Part shown: positions 25,400 to 37,945 of the stretch, piece by piece
Layout of the letters: each line of letters opens with the position of its first letter
How positions within the stretch are numbered: the first letter of the stretch is position 1
The notes under the pieces: generated by a model
Seen by the model: only the letters and a program-made list of their open reading frames with translations
Told to the model about the DNA's origin: nothing
Database searches by the model: none
Program-made: the position numbers and the translations under genes
NCBI GenBank assembly: GCA_037127315.1
Contig: JBBBDQ010001154.1
Coordinates: forward strand, 1,344,001-1,408,000
Direction: 5' to 3'
Origin: Ascarosepion bandense
Taxonomy: Eukaryota; Mollusca; Cephalopoda; Sepiida; Sepiidae
DNA: 64,000 bases

Positions 25400-25416
25400 T
25401 TTTAAGGTAAAACAGT

Positions 25417-25515
<99 letters not shown>

Positions 25516-25700
25516 AATTACTTAGTTTTTGGTCATAAAAAATTAGACCAGTACACAGTTGTATTAAAAAGTGTTCAACGCAATTATATTGTAGAATTTT
25601 TGAATATTCTTCATTTGTAAACGAGTTATTACGCAATCTAGGTTTCTACCATGTGGTATCTTCAGGCGATTTGCAATAACTGATTTTACCGTTTATTTTT
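25400..25700 (-). repeat. Dispersed repeat with hammerhead-like motif
   Basis: TA, AG and GATT microsatellites (25420-25512) lead into about 190 bp also present at 50460-50620. At 25634-25666 the minus strand reads CTGAAGA, TACC, ACAT, GGTA, GAAA. That is a hammerhead core with a perfect 4-bp helix II and a 3-bp helix I (GCG/CGC). Helix III has one mismatch. Confidence 0.5.
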
Positions 25701-26081
25701 GCTTTTGTTTGCTTTTGTTTTTTTAAAGAACGGTTTTTTTTTTGTGTGTGTTTTTTTTTGTGTTTTTTCTTTTTTTTTTTTTTTTGAGCGCTCACGTAAC
25801 GGGTAATTTTTTAACTCTGAATTTTTAAAATTACAAGAAATTATGTTTTCATCCATGGTTGTATGAACCTAATAGGTATTTTATGGTGTGGTATGACTAA
25901 CCGAACGGCCAACAGGAGACCGGGTCAGTGGAATAACTTTGTCCCCTACAAATAACCAGCGGGGGAGCATGTGGTATGGATTATCTCCCCATATACCTAT
26001 TCTGCATTTAAGTACAAGAGGACACGCTTCACTCTAATTTGAATAACGTCTTAGTTAAGTTACACTGACAGTCATTCTCTC

Positions 26082-26130
<49 letters not shown>
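25701..26130. other. Intron 2 filler
   Basis: Poly-T rich sequence (25735-25785), a moderately GC-rich stretch without recognised content, and a TA run at 26081-26131. Confidence 0.45.
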
Positions 26131-26131
<1 letters not shown>

Positions 26132-26135
<4 letters not shown>

Positions 26136-26710
26136 ATCATATCACCCCGAGCAAGGCGGTAACGCCACTGATGTGCAGGGGGCTACGTAAGAGTGAAAAG
26201 ATTGGAAATGAGAAAGCCGGAAACCACATCCTAAACAAGGAAGCAAGGAATGAGCCTCTACACCTGTTCAATAGACATGAGTGGAGTGTCAAACCGGGCG
26301 ATAGTTTAGTCTATCTACTCCAATTGAAAAAAGAAAAAAGAAAAGAGTGAAAAGGTTGGCAAAGAGAAAGCCGGAGACTATATCCTAAACAGGGAACAAG
26401 GGATGGCCTCTACACCTGTTCAATAGACGTGGGTGGAGTGTCAAACCGGGTTTTACAGTCAAAATAGTTAAATGTAACCACATCTTCAACTCTGACAGTT
26501 TCTTTTCTCGCACTTCCCGTTTGTGAAGCTCCTTTCTGTTGGCTAGCTACACTCTCCAAGTTTAAATGCAATATCAATTGCCATCTTCTATTTACTCGAT
26601 TCCAATTTGTCTCTTATCTTTCAATATTCCCTGTACCTTGTTCTTTCACTGTACACCAGAAACGGTCCTGCCTTGCTTGGGAGTGAAATGATTGTATTAA
26701 AAGGAAAAAA
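26132..26710. repeat. Two LINE 3' ends in opposite orientation
   Basis: 26132-26460 carries the LINE terminus on the minus strand, expanded into about two tandem units. 26440-26705 matches the LINE C-terminal end at 43980-44245 on the plus strand, and ends with the terminus and an A-rich tail. Their meeting point is at about 26450. Confidence 0.7.
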
Positions 26711-27253
26711 AAAATAAATAAATAAATACAGATTTGATTTGTCTAGGGAAAATATACATAAATCTGATTTAGAAATTAAGAATCAATTAACCTCAAGCAA
26801 AACACATAAAATAAGTTAAATAACTAGCAACAATAATTAAGTATATTCTTAAAAAAAAAAATCCTCTGTCATGTCCATTAAAGACATTGGTGATTATGGC
26901 TCTCCACAATTTCTTGTCCTTTGTAGTTCCTAATAAATTATATTTTTTGTTATCTCTTCTAAACTGTTCTGCCGTTCATTTACTGAAGCTCACAAGGTAA
27001 TATTATCAAACAGCAACCTTTCATTGGTCTTTTTAAATTTAAAGCTGAAGGCATCTTATTGCCTGTTTTAAGATTTAGTAGGTGGAAAACTTTGGCCGAA
27101 TTCATTTTACAAATTTGATTTTATATGATGTGGAAGGAGGGTGCTGAAAAATTCACTTTTTAGCATACCAATATATAACTGATCAATTATATATATATAT
27201 ATATATATATATATCAACATTGTGCTACTTAAAAAAACTACTTTCTTTTTCAG
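26711..27253. other. End of intron 2, no feature seen
   Basis: AT-rich sequence with a TA run at 27189-27214. No exon or element is supported before the acceptor at 27253. Confidence 0.5.
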
Positions 27254-27371
27254 ACGATCCGGCCAAATGACACCAGTTGAGCAGATTGGTGATATGTTTC
27301 GTGGGTTTATGCCAATTTTTAATTCTCAAGACACAACTGTGATAACTCCCCTACTTGGAACTGGTCAGCAG
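27254..27371 (+). CDS. Exon 3: macro-like domain with PLLGTGQQ loop
   Basis: Acceptor tctttttcag ends at 27253; donor gtgagt starts at 27372; the exon ends in phase 0. It encodes RSGQMTPVEQIGDMFRGFMP and then VITPLLGTGQQ (residues 133-143). A strand followed by P-x-x-G-T/S/C-G is how macro domains form the phosphate-binding loop around ADP-ribose. Together with GDIT in exon 1 it supports a macro-like fold. The helix before it (EQIGDMFRG) fits the helix that precedes that strand. Confidence 0.85.
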
Positions 27372-27524
27372 GTGAGTAGAAACGTTCAGTGGAAGACGTT
27401 GCTTTTTCTAAAATAGCACATCTCAAAAGCAAGAAAGTTTGGAGAGAAACAAAGCTTCATTATTTTTGCTTATATAATTTTGTAATTTTTACTGTATAGT
27501 TTCAGAATTAGTGTAAATATCTAA

Positions 27525-28268
27525 TCTAAACTTATTTATAAATGGAACTTTGTCTCTGTGTGTGTGTGTGTGTGTCTGTCTGTGTGTCCGTTACCTATAG
27601 ACTCCGAAACGGCTGAACCGATTTTCTTGAAAATTTACACAGTTGTACTATAAGCGTCTGCGAGTGTTCTTAGCTAGGTTTTGTGTTGAGGTACTCTCGA
27701 TAAATATCGAAAATCGAAAAAATTGGGTTATAGAACGAGTGGTCCGATTTCAATCAAATTTGATACACTCATAGACAAAGACATAAGAAACGATATTCAG
27801 AAGTTTCAAGGTTACAGTTCTTAGAATAGTGCAGAAAATCGATAATATATATATATATATTATAAATTATGTTTTAGAACATGTACATAATTTCTTCTAT
27901 ATATGTCCTCTTCCCTACAATCATATGTTTGTTTCAGTGAAGAAGTGTTTAAATCCAAACAATGAAACAAACATATGATTGTAGGGAAGAGGACATATAT
28001 AGAAGAAATTATGTACATGTTCTTAAACATAATTTATAATAAATATTCACTGCTCTATACATCATATATCGAGCACTGTTTTAAATTAATGTTTTGAACG
28101 GAATTTTTTTTTCTTTTTTCTCTCCTCATTCTATACTCACTCGGATATATATATATATATATATGTAAAATACAGACATACAGGCAGATAAACAGACACA
28201 CACACATATATCTTGCCTTTTATATATATATATATATATATACACAGACACACACACATATATCTTGC

Positions 28269-28308
<40 letters not shown>

Positions 28309-28694
28309 GCAAGATATATGTGTGTGTGTCTGTTTATCTGCCTGTATGTCTGTATTTTTTTCAGCCCTTTTATTTTAGTTTTTGCTTCGGGTTTGGCGCT
28401 AAATAGGTATAATTGTAGTTCTTAGTCTCAGCCATGATGCCATTTACTCAGAGGACTTATTTAGCCTTCAAAATTCACTTTACGACGAAAAAGACTTATT
28501 CGATATCGATACCAGGAAATCAAAATTTGACTTACATCGATTCATTTTTCTTTCAGTCTACGGTTTCGCTTTAACTGGAAACAACTATTGCTTTTTAGTC
28601 TTTCGTGCCAACATCCAAAGAGTCTGAGCTCCAGGACCATAGATTAGTTTTAAAGCTTTTATTACACCCGAGCAACGCCGGGCTATACTGCTAG
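27525..28694 (+). mobile_element. Non-autonomous Helitron with internal hairpins
   Basis: Starts TCTAAACTTATTTATAAATG after an A and ends CTGCTAG, with a GC-rich hairpin (cccgagcaacgccggg) just before the end. Same family as 35795-36551, 58398-58911 and 61368-61972. This copy is longer because it holds two inverted repeats, at about 27858-28040 (arms about 80 bp) and 28140-28360. Confidence 0.82.
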
Positions 28695-28794
28695 TAGAAT
28701 ATATTTTTCTTTATGAAAGCCAATTGTTTTCCCTCTAATGTATTATGAACATCAGCCTTTACCATTTATAGTCAAATCACCCTGTAGGATAATC

Positions 28795-28881
28795 TTCTGC
28801 TCAGTCAGTCATGTCTCTTTCGAGACATGATCGCCCAAGCGTGTATCTCGTATGGCACTTAACTGACTGATTAAGGCACAG
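28795..28881 (+). repeat. SINE family 1 tail fragment
   Basis: Matches the last 85 bp of SINE family 1 including the catgtctc hairpin at 28809-28828. The head is missing. Confidence 0.65.
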
Positions 28882-29115
28882 AACTCAAGATCCGGTGAAA
28901 CTACCCCAACACAACCAAAAACTGCTGCAAACCAAATTCCAAAAAGACAAACGCGTAGACAATTCTCAACACACTTCAAACACTTCATCATGAACTATCA
29001 ACAATACAAATACACCAAACACAACATCACTACATACATCCTTTCTGACCATATCCACTCAATACAGATAAATCAAATTGAGATCGTGGGGTGTTATACT
29101 CTGCTTTAACTTAGA

Positions 29116-29907
29116 CTAGCATCATAACCCGGCGTTGCCCGTGCCACTCAGAACATTTTAGTAGTAGGACTCGGTTATATAAAAAGTAATTATATAAAAA
29201 ATTGTTGTTGAAAAATTCCATTAAAAAAATCTATTTTCTTTTTTTTTGCGTAAACGTGATTTGATGTTTTATGTGACATTGTAGAAAACATTGCGTTTGT
29301 TTTTGTTTTAAAATTACAGGGGGAAATATTTACATTTTTTGTTGACTAAATGAATTTAACATAAAAATAAAAATTCTTTATTTTGTTTTACTGAAATTAG
29401 AAATATAAAAACTTTTACAGTTTTAGTTCAGAAATTTTCGAAGAATATTTAAAAATCTAGAAATATAAAAACTATTACGCTCTCAGTTCAGAAATTTTCG
29501 AAGAGTATTTAAAAATGTAGAAATAAAAAAAAAACTATCACGGTCTCAATTCAGAAATTTTCGAAGAATATTTAAAAATGTAGACATTTAACTTTAGAGG
29601 AAAAAAAATAAAATATAAAGGCTCAATTTTTTTTTAATAAAAAATATTTTAGTCGAGTTTGACACGTGTGATTTGATTTCTTTGACGTAATTTAGCAACC
29701 ATCTTAGATCTTAGATGTTTTACGGAGTAAATGTAAACAATCTGCTCCAATGGCCAAAAAGTGCGAATGGGAAAATTGCTGAACTTAAACTCAAAAGTAT
29801 GTGTCGACCTGGCTTTCCTGAATGGCGTAGCTTAAAAAAATGTAGGCGTGCATAGGGAACAGTCACACACAGACTCACAGATTTCCTTTTATATATATAT
29901 ATATAGA
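29116..29907 (-). mobile_element. Non-autonomous Helitron, second family
   Basis: The minus strand starts TCTATATATATATAAAAGG and ends in CTAG. The near-end block ggcgttgcccg resembles other Helitron 3' ends. Internal 56-bp repeats occur near 29400-29580. No coding capacity. Confidence 0.65.
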
Positions 29908-31114
29908 TTACCTTTTGATTCCCTCTACATGTTTGTTTGACCTGAACTTTTAGAAAGCAAAAAATAAATTAGCCGGTTGTTGTGCAGGGGATCCGAGCAT
30001 CACAACCGGCTCACAGAACAAATCCCTTAAAAAAACTATAAAATTCAATATAAAAGGAACCGACCACGAATGTTGCTTCCAAAGGAAAACATGGAAAAAC
30101 GTGAAGATTCAGGAATCACCCCATATACTTTTAAGAACACAATTATGGAAGAGTCGACAAGCTGTAAACTCACTACCAGTGACCTCGGTCAACTGATCCG
30201 ACACACACACATTAACTTCAGGATTTCCAACTCTACCTCGACTTCAAGTCGCTTCACTTGCTCACAAAGAGACATTCTGCTCACATTCTTTGCATTGGCA
30301 AGATGAATAATTTTATATTAACAATTTTCATTTCACCTAGCAGTCGGTACTTGATGTTTGGTTTCTTCTCTACCTTACGCGTATTTATAACAGCTGTAAA
30401 ATAAAAAAAAAACAAAACAAAACAAAAAAAACGAAAAAACAAAAACAGGCAAATACTAGCATCTACCAGTGGCTGGACAATATCTTTTGAGATATGGTCT
30501 TTTTTATGTTTGATAGTCTAAAATTTCTTTCAAATGCAATATTGTCATCAACACCCACACTTTGCTTGACTATTTTTTTATAAAATGAAAGTGTCTATTT
30601 GATAGTCTGTAATTTTCTCTTGATAAAATGTACACATTACATTCTCCAAGTGGCTTGACTATTTTATGTAAAATAAAAGATTATTTTATTTGATAACCTC
30701 CCATTTCACTCTCATATGATGAAATCAAGTGCACAAAAACGAAGTATCCATAGTTTATGCTATTTAAATAAATATAAATCGCCCTAAGAAGAGAATTGCT
30801 GTCTTTTTTTGGGGGGGGTGGCGGTGTGAATGACTTTCACTTTTGAAAAGACTAAAATTGAAATAAATTGTCATCTGGGCCTAATATTACTTGAATGAAA
30901 AGGCTTTTATTGCGATATCAGTATGCAATTCTATTCTGAAAAACTTTTTCTTATTAATTTCTTATTGCTTTTGATCCAAGTAATATTGTATAATGTGAGT
31001 ACAATAACTTATATTGCAAATATAAATTAAAATATATGGAACTAATATTAAAATTAATAACATTGTTTCGTTATAATTTTGTATCATGGACATATTTCTC
31101 ATATATATATTGGG
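29908..31114. other. Intron 3 filler
   Basis: Contains a 15-bp-arm hairpin at 29972-30012 (agccggttgttgtgc and its imperfect reverse complement), an A-rich run at 30401-30445 and a G-run at 30809-30817. The 78-codon frame at 30070-30306 has no recognised domain. Confidence 0.45.
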
Positions 31115-31640
31115 TACGATGGATAAATTATCGTCTAAATTAAGCAAAAATGAAAATAACACTGACATCTCATTTTATCAGATATATTTACCCAAATTGC
31201 ACAAACATATCTTGAAATGCTACATAGTAAATTTATTCAATAAAATCGCTATTGACTTCAACCTTAGCTTCCAGATGATTTCTGAATCTCTTGCAACTCT
31301 ACTGGACTGTCTCCTTGTTTAAGTTGGTGAATACTGCCATAATCCTTGCCTTGAGTTCATCTTTGGTGTTAAAAGTGGGTTTTATTGATCTCTCGTTCAA
31401 CAACACCCAACACACAATAACCAAGAGGGTTGCAGTTGGGGAAGTTAGCTGGCCATATTTAAGGGGTGACGTGGTCACAGAAATTGTCGGACAGTCATGA
31501 CTGGGTCCTTCTGCTGGCGTCGCATGGTGCAGAGTCCTGTTACCAGACATAGTATCTTCTAACAACTACCCTCTTGACTCAGGACAGCATTACCTCATCA
31601 AGACATTTGATGTAAAGCACTGTGTTGAATTTGAAATGTT
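31115..31640 (-). mobile_element. Tc1/mariner-like fragment, copy C
   Basis: The terminal 77-bp sequence is at 31115-31190. On the minus strand 31299-31565 reads KDELKARIMAVFTNLNKETV, a typical mariner C-terminal segment also seen at 57800-57870. The other end is missing. Confidence 0.72.
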
Positions 31641-31928
31641 CGTATTGGAGCCAATCTTTCTCATTACTGTAGTCGTGAGAAAGACTAGTTTTATGTCCAT
31701 TGCTTTTTGACGAGTTATAAAATCTGCCTGTGTATATAAGCTTAGATTAGTGAGGCTCAAGGAGGCAATTGTCGGATACCAAGAGAAAATTGAATTCACT
31801 ACAGTAGTTTTCATGATGAACTAGTTAGCCACTTCTTAATGGCGAAATATTCAAATGCAGTTTCATTATTTTACAATACTTGCAATACATAAATAATGCT
31901 TTTTTTTATGTTTCTTTCTTTGATTTAG

Positions 31929-32123
31929 CACTTCAGTGATTTATTCGTCTTAAAAAGGACTGTTGAAAGCGCTTGCTATTGGATGAACGTTGGCTTACCA
32001 CTCAGATGTCTAAAGATTGTGCTTTTTGACAAAAATCCTTATAAGAAAAAGGAAACGACAGAAGAATGTATAAAAGAATTTGCCAAACTGAAGGAAAAAT
32101 GGGAAGTATCTCGGATTTTCCAG
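31929..32123 (+). CDS. Exon 4: end of macro-like domain and linker
   Basis: Acceptor tctttgatttag ends at 31928; donor gtaagc starts at 32124. The exon is phase 0 at both ends and 65 codons long. HFSDLFVLKRTVESACYW leads to GLPLRCLKIVLFDKNP, the final helix and strand expected of a macro-like fold (residues 144-184). KKKETTEECIKEFAKLKEKW then forms a strongly charged, probably helical linker before TIR1. Its amino-acid composition is unlike the surrounding intron. Confidence 0.85.
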
Positions 32124-32261
32124 GTAAGCTCATTTTATTCATGCAACTCAGATTTAATGAACTGTTCACTTTTGATAAGTGATGATCTTTTGCCGATTAC
32201 CATCTGTGATTCTGTTATGTTGAAACATATAGTGGGTTGTTTATCTATTCTTTTCTGTTAG

Positions 32262-32965
32262 TAGTGGAGAGTCCGTTCTAGTGAAGGGTAGTTGTATACT
32301 GTTGCAGGTTAACGGAATTTGGCCTTGTTGCAGATAGCCCACTATAAGTCATAAAGAAAAGTTATAAACCAAGAAAAGCAAATTAAGTTGAAAGATAACA
32401 TTTTATATATAACACATATCAATTAATGTTTTTACAATTGAACTAATACATGAAGTATAGGTCCAACGGTGGTTAAAATGTTCATGGCAATAAAATGCTG
32501 AAAGAGAAAGAATGCTTAGGAATTTGGTAAGTAAGGAATGTCTTTGATGTATTCGCTCTTTAGGTCAGTAAGTAGTTTTTTGAGGCAGGGAAGAAGGAAA
32601 GAGGTAAGGGAGGCGAGCGTAGTAAGCCGCTTGACTTAGGTCAAGAGGATATTGATTACTCTCTTCTCCTCGAGTCGGTCTATCTGGCGATGCTTTCTGT
32701 ATCCGCTTTTTATATCTTCTTTTTGGATCACAGCAGCTCATTTGGGATTTTACAGTTGTATTTAGTTCTGGGCTTCCCATTGGCTGATAAATAAAATTCG
32801 CGTAGGCTCGCGAACTGGAAATTTAATATTTAATTAATTTTTAGTTTTCAACCAGAACATCTGCGCAGAGCCGGCGGGGCAGCGACGACTTTTGGTCATT
32901 TGCTTTTTGGTCGTGAAAGCGCAAACATCCGGTCCATCGCTTTTGCTCGGTATCACCACAAACAC
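32262..32965 (+). repeat. Dispersed repeat, about 700 bp, copy 2
   Basis: Collinear with 7755-8490. The 71-codon minus-strand frame at 32565-32780 lies inside it and has no counterpart in copy 1, so it is not a gene. Confidence 0.6.
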
Positions 32966-33242
32966 ACCTATTCTACAGTGAATAGACTCTCCCACCTAAT
33001 TTAAATAGGAGTAGTAAGAGGAACGAGGGTCATTTGGACGATAGTAGTCGACAGTTAGTCGAATATGAAAGTAGTCAGCCACCTGGTATTATATCAAGTT
33101 CCTAACGTTTTGTACGTCGAACCTATTAGAACCGATTTAGCACAAATATTAGCCTCCACTGCGAAAATAACTCCACAACAGATTCAGCCTGTTACATTAT
33201 TAACTTGTTTAATTTAGACTTGTAAAGATGTTTGCGTAGATT
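32966..33242. other. Intron 4 filler
   Basis: No element or exon recognised. Confidence 0.4.
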
Positions 33243-33545
33243 CAGTCAGTTAAGTGCCATACGTGATACACGCTTTGGGTGATCATGTCTCGAAAGAGAC
33301 CTGACTGATTAGGCAGAAGATTATCCCGCAGTAGGTTGCTATTGCTTTTAGACTGGTTGCCAGCCAAGGTTATATAACCCAATCTGTCCTATTATTTAAC
33401 CCATAACTGGAGGGAAGAGACGGATTAATACATTTCCCAAGGGTATCTGTGCGTATGTGAATTCGAGGAATTCAACTGGAATTCGAACTCGGCACCTCGA
33501 TATCTCGTTCCGAGTCGATATCCACTGCACCATAACGCACATCCT
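33243..33545 (-). repeat. tRNA-derived SINE, family 1, full length
   Basis: On the minus strand the head carries TATGGTGCAGTGG (A-box-like) and GAGTTCGAATTCC (B-box-like). The body and the hairpin tail near 33245-33310 follow. It serves here as the reference for the fragments at 0.5-1.3, 5.9, 28.8 and 60.1 kb. Confidence 0.82.
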
Positions 33546-33549
33546 TGCT

Positions 33550-34080
33550 TAGATTAGGGGTCTTCAAAATGGTCGATATCGATCATTGGAGGTTGATACT
33601 ATTCAGAGTGACAATAAATGCCGGGTGATCAATAAATAAATAAATTTTGGGGACATGGCTAAAGAAAATGTTTAGCCCTTCTTATTTTCCATATCAGTCT
33701 TGTTTTCTAGTTCCTTCAGTTTTCCCTCTGCACAGTTTCGTTTGTATAACATGTTGATATTAAATACTGGTAGGATCTCTAATACACGTATGTCAGTTAA
33801 CAGTACATAGTAAATACACCTCAATTTATACTCCTTAAACTTTTCTCACGCTTCTTGCCTCTTGAATTGTTTTCCAGTTTCTTGCTTTCTTTTTCAACTA
33901 CAATCTACAAAAATCTAAATGTAACATAAATTGTCATCATCTGTCTCCTTAAATCCTGTTCTTTTATTGTTCTTTCTTTTATTGTTCTTTCTTTTATTGT
34001 TCTTTCTTTTATTGTTCTTTCTCCCTCAGTAACTTTTTTGCTTCATTCATCCTACCACCTTTCATCCTGAGGAACCACTT
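33550..34080. other. Intron 4 filler; 11-bp tandem repeat at 33960-34020
   Basis: A start resembling hAT ends (aggggtcttcaaa at 33556) has no matching right end. Near 33960-34020 an 11-bp unit, ttcttttattg, repeats about five times. Confidence 0.45.
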
Positions 34081-34089
34081 TTTTTTTCT

Positions 34090-35345
34090 TATAATCATAT
34101 CGCCCCAAGCAAGGCATTTTATTGCCACTGATTTGCAGGGCGTTACATAGGAGGAAAGTTAGGAGAAAGAGTGACAGGTTATAGGGGGTGTCAGAAAGTG
34201 GGTAAGAAAAAGATGACTGTGATCATAAAATGAGGGATCAATTTATATATTGATTGTAATATAACATTGATCCCCCACTTTAAATCCACAGCGTAATAGT
34301 ATATAATTTTTTTTTCTTATAATCATATCGCCCCAAGCAAGGCATTTTATTGCCACTGATTTGCAGGGGGTTACATAGGAGGAAAGTTAGGAGAAAGAGT
34401 GACAGGTTATAGGGGGTGTCAGAAAGTGGGTAAGAAAAGGATGACTGTGATCATAAAGTGAGGGATCAATTTATATATTGATTGTAATATAACATTGATC
34501 CCCCACTTTATATCCACAGCATAATAGTATATAATTTTTTTTCTTATAATCATATCGCCCCAAGCAAGGCATTTTATTGCCACTGATTTGCAGGGGGTTA
34601 CATAGGAGGAAAGTCAGGAGAAAGAGTGACAGGTTATAGAGGGTGTCAGAAAGTGGGTAAGAAAAGGATGACTGTGATCATAAAGTGAGGGATCAATTTA
34701 TATATTGATTGTAATATAACATTGATCCCCCACTTTATATCCACAGTATAATAGTATATAATTTTTTTTTCTTATAATCATATCGCCCCAAGCAAGGCAT
34801 TTTATTGCCACTGTTTTGCAGGGGGGTTACATAGGAGGAAAGTTAAGAGAAAGAGTGACAGGTTATAGGGGAGGGTTCAGAAAGTGGTTAAGAGAAGGAT
34901 GAGAATACTGATGAGAGAGGAGTGGACGGAGAATGGAACATGAGAGAGAGGATGCAGGTTAGTATGATTGGAGATGACTATTGACTTTACATTTAAATTC
35001 TTAGAGATTGTAGTTGTTGGAAAAGCAAGTAAGCGGAAGAGAATTCCACAGGTGGGAAGTGCGAGAAAAGAAGCTACTGGAGTAGAATTCGTGTTTACAA
35101 TTTATTTTTTTTCACAGTAAAAAAATGGGACCTAGTTGCTAATCTTGTGGCTCGAGTAAATTCATGTATAGGGGTTACCAGTGAGCTAAGTTCATCGGAG
35201 TAGAAACCGTGAAAGTACTTGTAGAAGATACACAGGGAAACCACATTGCACCGGTGAGAAAGTGACTGTATCTGAGCTGCCAATTCGGGATCGATCACAT
35301 TACAGATTCTCTGTTGGATTTGGTCAAGGACACCTAGGTGGATAG
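34090..35345 (-). pseudogene. LINE 3' end with 227-bp tandem expansion
   Basis: The minus strand gives LINE C-terminal protein at 35095-35298 (CNVVSLCIFYKYFHGFYSDE, then RATRLATRSH). A WNSLP-like region near 35050 follows, then the 3' tail. The tail terminus occurs four times at 34093, 34321, 34548 and 34776, a 227-228 bp unit. Each of the first three units contains the palindrome gggatcaat/attgatccc. Confidence 0.75.
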
Positions 35346-35794
35346 CAGGAGCACCCGAACAGATATGGCAGCAGTATTCAATGCACGTATTATAAAGCCA
35401 CTGATACTTAATGTATTAGTGGCTTTATCTCCTTGTTTAGAGTTAAATGATTAAAATAATAAATTATGCATACGTTGCTAAAACAATAGATGGTGATTGA
35501 AGTAGAGGAAAAGTTAAATGTGTGGGTTTGCATACTGTTTAACCTGTTGCTTTTCTCTCCCATGAGGATTCCTGCCTTTTTGGCTTGACATGTCGAACAA
35601 TAAAAGCAACAATATAAATGCTTTTATAGCTAAAGATATGAGTAAATATTTAATAAAATAAATCCAGCAAAAAGTATAGCATGACAGAAAGAAGAATACA
35701 AAGGTGGATTTTTGTGTTGTATAAACGAGTTTCAAAGAAATGAAGGAATTTTTATTTATAATCTGACATTATTTCTTCTCATGGTAAAATTATA

Positions 35795-35822
35795 TCTAAA
35801 CTTATTTATAAATGGAAATTTG

Positions 35823-35873
<51 letters not shown>

Positions 35874-36551
35874 GTGTGTGTGTGTGTCCCTTACCTATAG
35901 ACTTTGAAACGGCTGAACCAATTTTCTTGAAAATTTACACAGTTGTACTATAAGCGTCTGCGACTGTTCTTAGCTAGGTTTTGTGTCGAGGTACCCCCGA
36001 TAAATGCCGAAAATCGATAATCGAAAAAATCGGTTTATAGAAGGAGTGGTCCGATTTTAATCAAATTTAATGCACTCATAGACAAAGACATAAGAAACGA
36101 TATTCAGAAGTTTCAAGGTTGCAGTTCTTACAATAGTGCAGAAAATCGATAATATATATATATAAAAGACAAGATGTTTGTGTATGTGTCTGTTTATCTG
36201 CCTGTATGTCTGTATTTTTTCAGCCCTTTTATTAGTTTTTGCTTCGGGTTTGGCTCTAAGTAGGTATAATTGTAGTTCTTCGTCTCAGCCATGATACCAT
36301 TTACTCAGAGGACTTATTTAGCCTTCAAAATTCAGTTTACAACGGAAAAAAAACTGATTTGATATCGATACCAGGAAATCAAAATTGACTTACATCCATT
36401 CATTTTCTTTCAGTCTACAGTTTCGCTTTAACTGGAAACAACTATTGCTTTTTAGTCTTTCGTGACAACGTCCAAAGAGTCTGAGCTCCAGGACCATGGA
36501 TTAGTTTTAAAGCTTTCATTACACCCGGGAAACGCCGGGCTATGCTGCTAG
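35795..36551 (+). mobile_element. Non-autonomous Helitron
   Basis: TCTAAACTTATTTATAAATG start, CTGCTAG end, GC-rich terminal hairpin. A CT microsatellite (35825-35867) lies near the start, where other copies carry GT. Same family as 27525-28694. Confidence 0.82.
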
Positions 36552-37288
36552 GTCAATATAATGAGCGTGCTTGGAAAGAAGGAATATTATAGGCATCAGT
36601 ATATCAGTGATGTAAGTAAGTATCTCAGACGTGGGCAGTGTACGCCATTTGTTGCCCAGACTACATGCCCACCCCATCTCTCGAATGTAACGATACATTC
36701 CATTTTGGCTCTAGAATTTGCCGGAAAGTTTCAGTGTTGACAGTCAACCGCCTTTCTGTTTAGATTCATTCCCATGGACTTTTCCATGTCTGGATATGAC
36801 TGCAAGGAAGTGTAGGTTTAAAATCAAGGCTTTGCTTACCATATTTAACTGTTTTCTTAACTTGTTGAGATCTATCTACCCGAATCGGCTGGTTTCATCT
36901 TACCCCACAAAAAAACAATCGTCATTGGCATCCATATAATTGTAATAACTGTCATCTACCAGCCGGAGTCTATGAGAGTTTATTTCCTATTCTAAATTTG
37001 CTAGAAAGAAAATTTGTTAAAGTAAAAATAAAACAAAACAAAAAAAACAACAACAACAATAACAAACAAAAAACAAAAACAAAATCAAACAAACAAACAA
37101 AAACTGAGATTAATTCTGACTTTCGACCCCTGCGAAAATGTCTTCAGTGATTTGTCTTTGTATTCCACTTGTCAAAGTTTGATTTGACTTTGGCTGGACA
37201 TTGCGTTCTAAAGACCAGAGATCTCATCCAGCAGTCCTTCAATTTTATTACCGATATTTTTTTATGCCTTTTTTCATTTTGTTTCTAG
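36552..37288. other. End of intron 4
   Basis: No element recognised apart from an A-rich caaa-type run at 37021-37105. Ends in the acceptor tttctag. Confidence 0.5.
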
Positions 37289-37473
37289 ATGCTGAAACCA
37301 AGTTATGATATCTTCATTTCTCACTGTTCAAGAGATTTCCAGACTGCCATGATGCTCAAGTCAGCTTTGGTGACATTTGGTGGGAAAATTAAGGTTTTCT
37401 GTGAAAAAACTACGAAGAAAGGAGATGGCATTTTACCAGAAGATGTTTTATCGGCCATGTTTGGATGCAAAAG
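37289..37473 (+). CDS. Exon 5: first half of TIR1
   Basis: Acceptor gtttctag ends at 37288. The exon opens in phase 0 with MLKPSYDIFISHCSRDFQ (residue 209 on), a TIR strand A and first helix. KIKVFCEKTTKKGDGILPED then gives strand B and the BB loop, and VLSAMFGCKR the second helix. The donor reads AAAAG|GCAAGT: a GC rather than GT, but otherwise a strong site, as known GC-AG introns show. Exon 6 continues the frame exactly in phase 2. The ATG at the exon edge is probably internal, because exon 4 joins it in phase. Confidence 0.85.
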
Positions 37474-37479
37474 GCAAGT
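37474..37479 (+). other. GC-AG splice donor
   Basis: GCAAGT follows AAAAG. Reading through instead gives a stop after 13 codons. The nearby GT dinucleotides do not keep the frame with exon 6, so the non-canonical GC donor is the best choice. Confidence 0.75.
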
Positions 37480-37619
37480 TGGTGATTTTATACAGGGCAG
37501 GAAACCAAATTAATATAAACAAATTTGTTTTATATTAGGTGTGTGCAAAAGTTCACAACACTTGTGTTTTAAAAACTGAAGAATGAATACACAGTACACA
37601 CACAGATCGGTATATATAT

Positions 37620-37945
37620 ATATATATATAAACTATAGCAACAACAACAATACCAATAGTAAAACTAGTATTAATTAAGCTATAATTTAAATCGTCTTGT
37701 ATAACCCACCGAGAACAAACTCGGCGGGGAAAAAAGGGGAAGCAAAAAAAGAAACAAACGAAGTACATGAACAAAAAGTCAAGCACTCGTAAGAAAGAAA
37801 AAAAAAACCAAGACGAAAACCCTAACACTAAAGCACAAAGCACTCAATACAAAAGCAGAGCAAACAAAGACAAAAAATCTTAGCAAGAGCCAACAACCAA
37901 CCATGGTTTTGCCTAACGGCTCGTCAGGGAAACTGGCTATGTCTT

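Noticed and set aside
37289..37513. Stand-alone 74-codon gene starting at the ATG 37289
   Set aside because: An acceptor precedes the ATG, exon 4 joins it in phase, and the frame after 37473 is intron reading to a chance stop. It is an internal exon.
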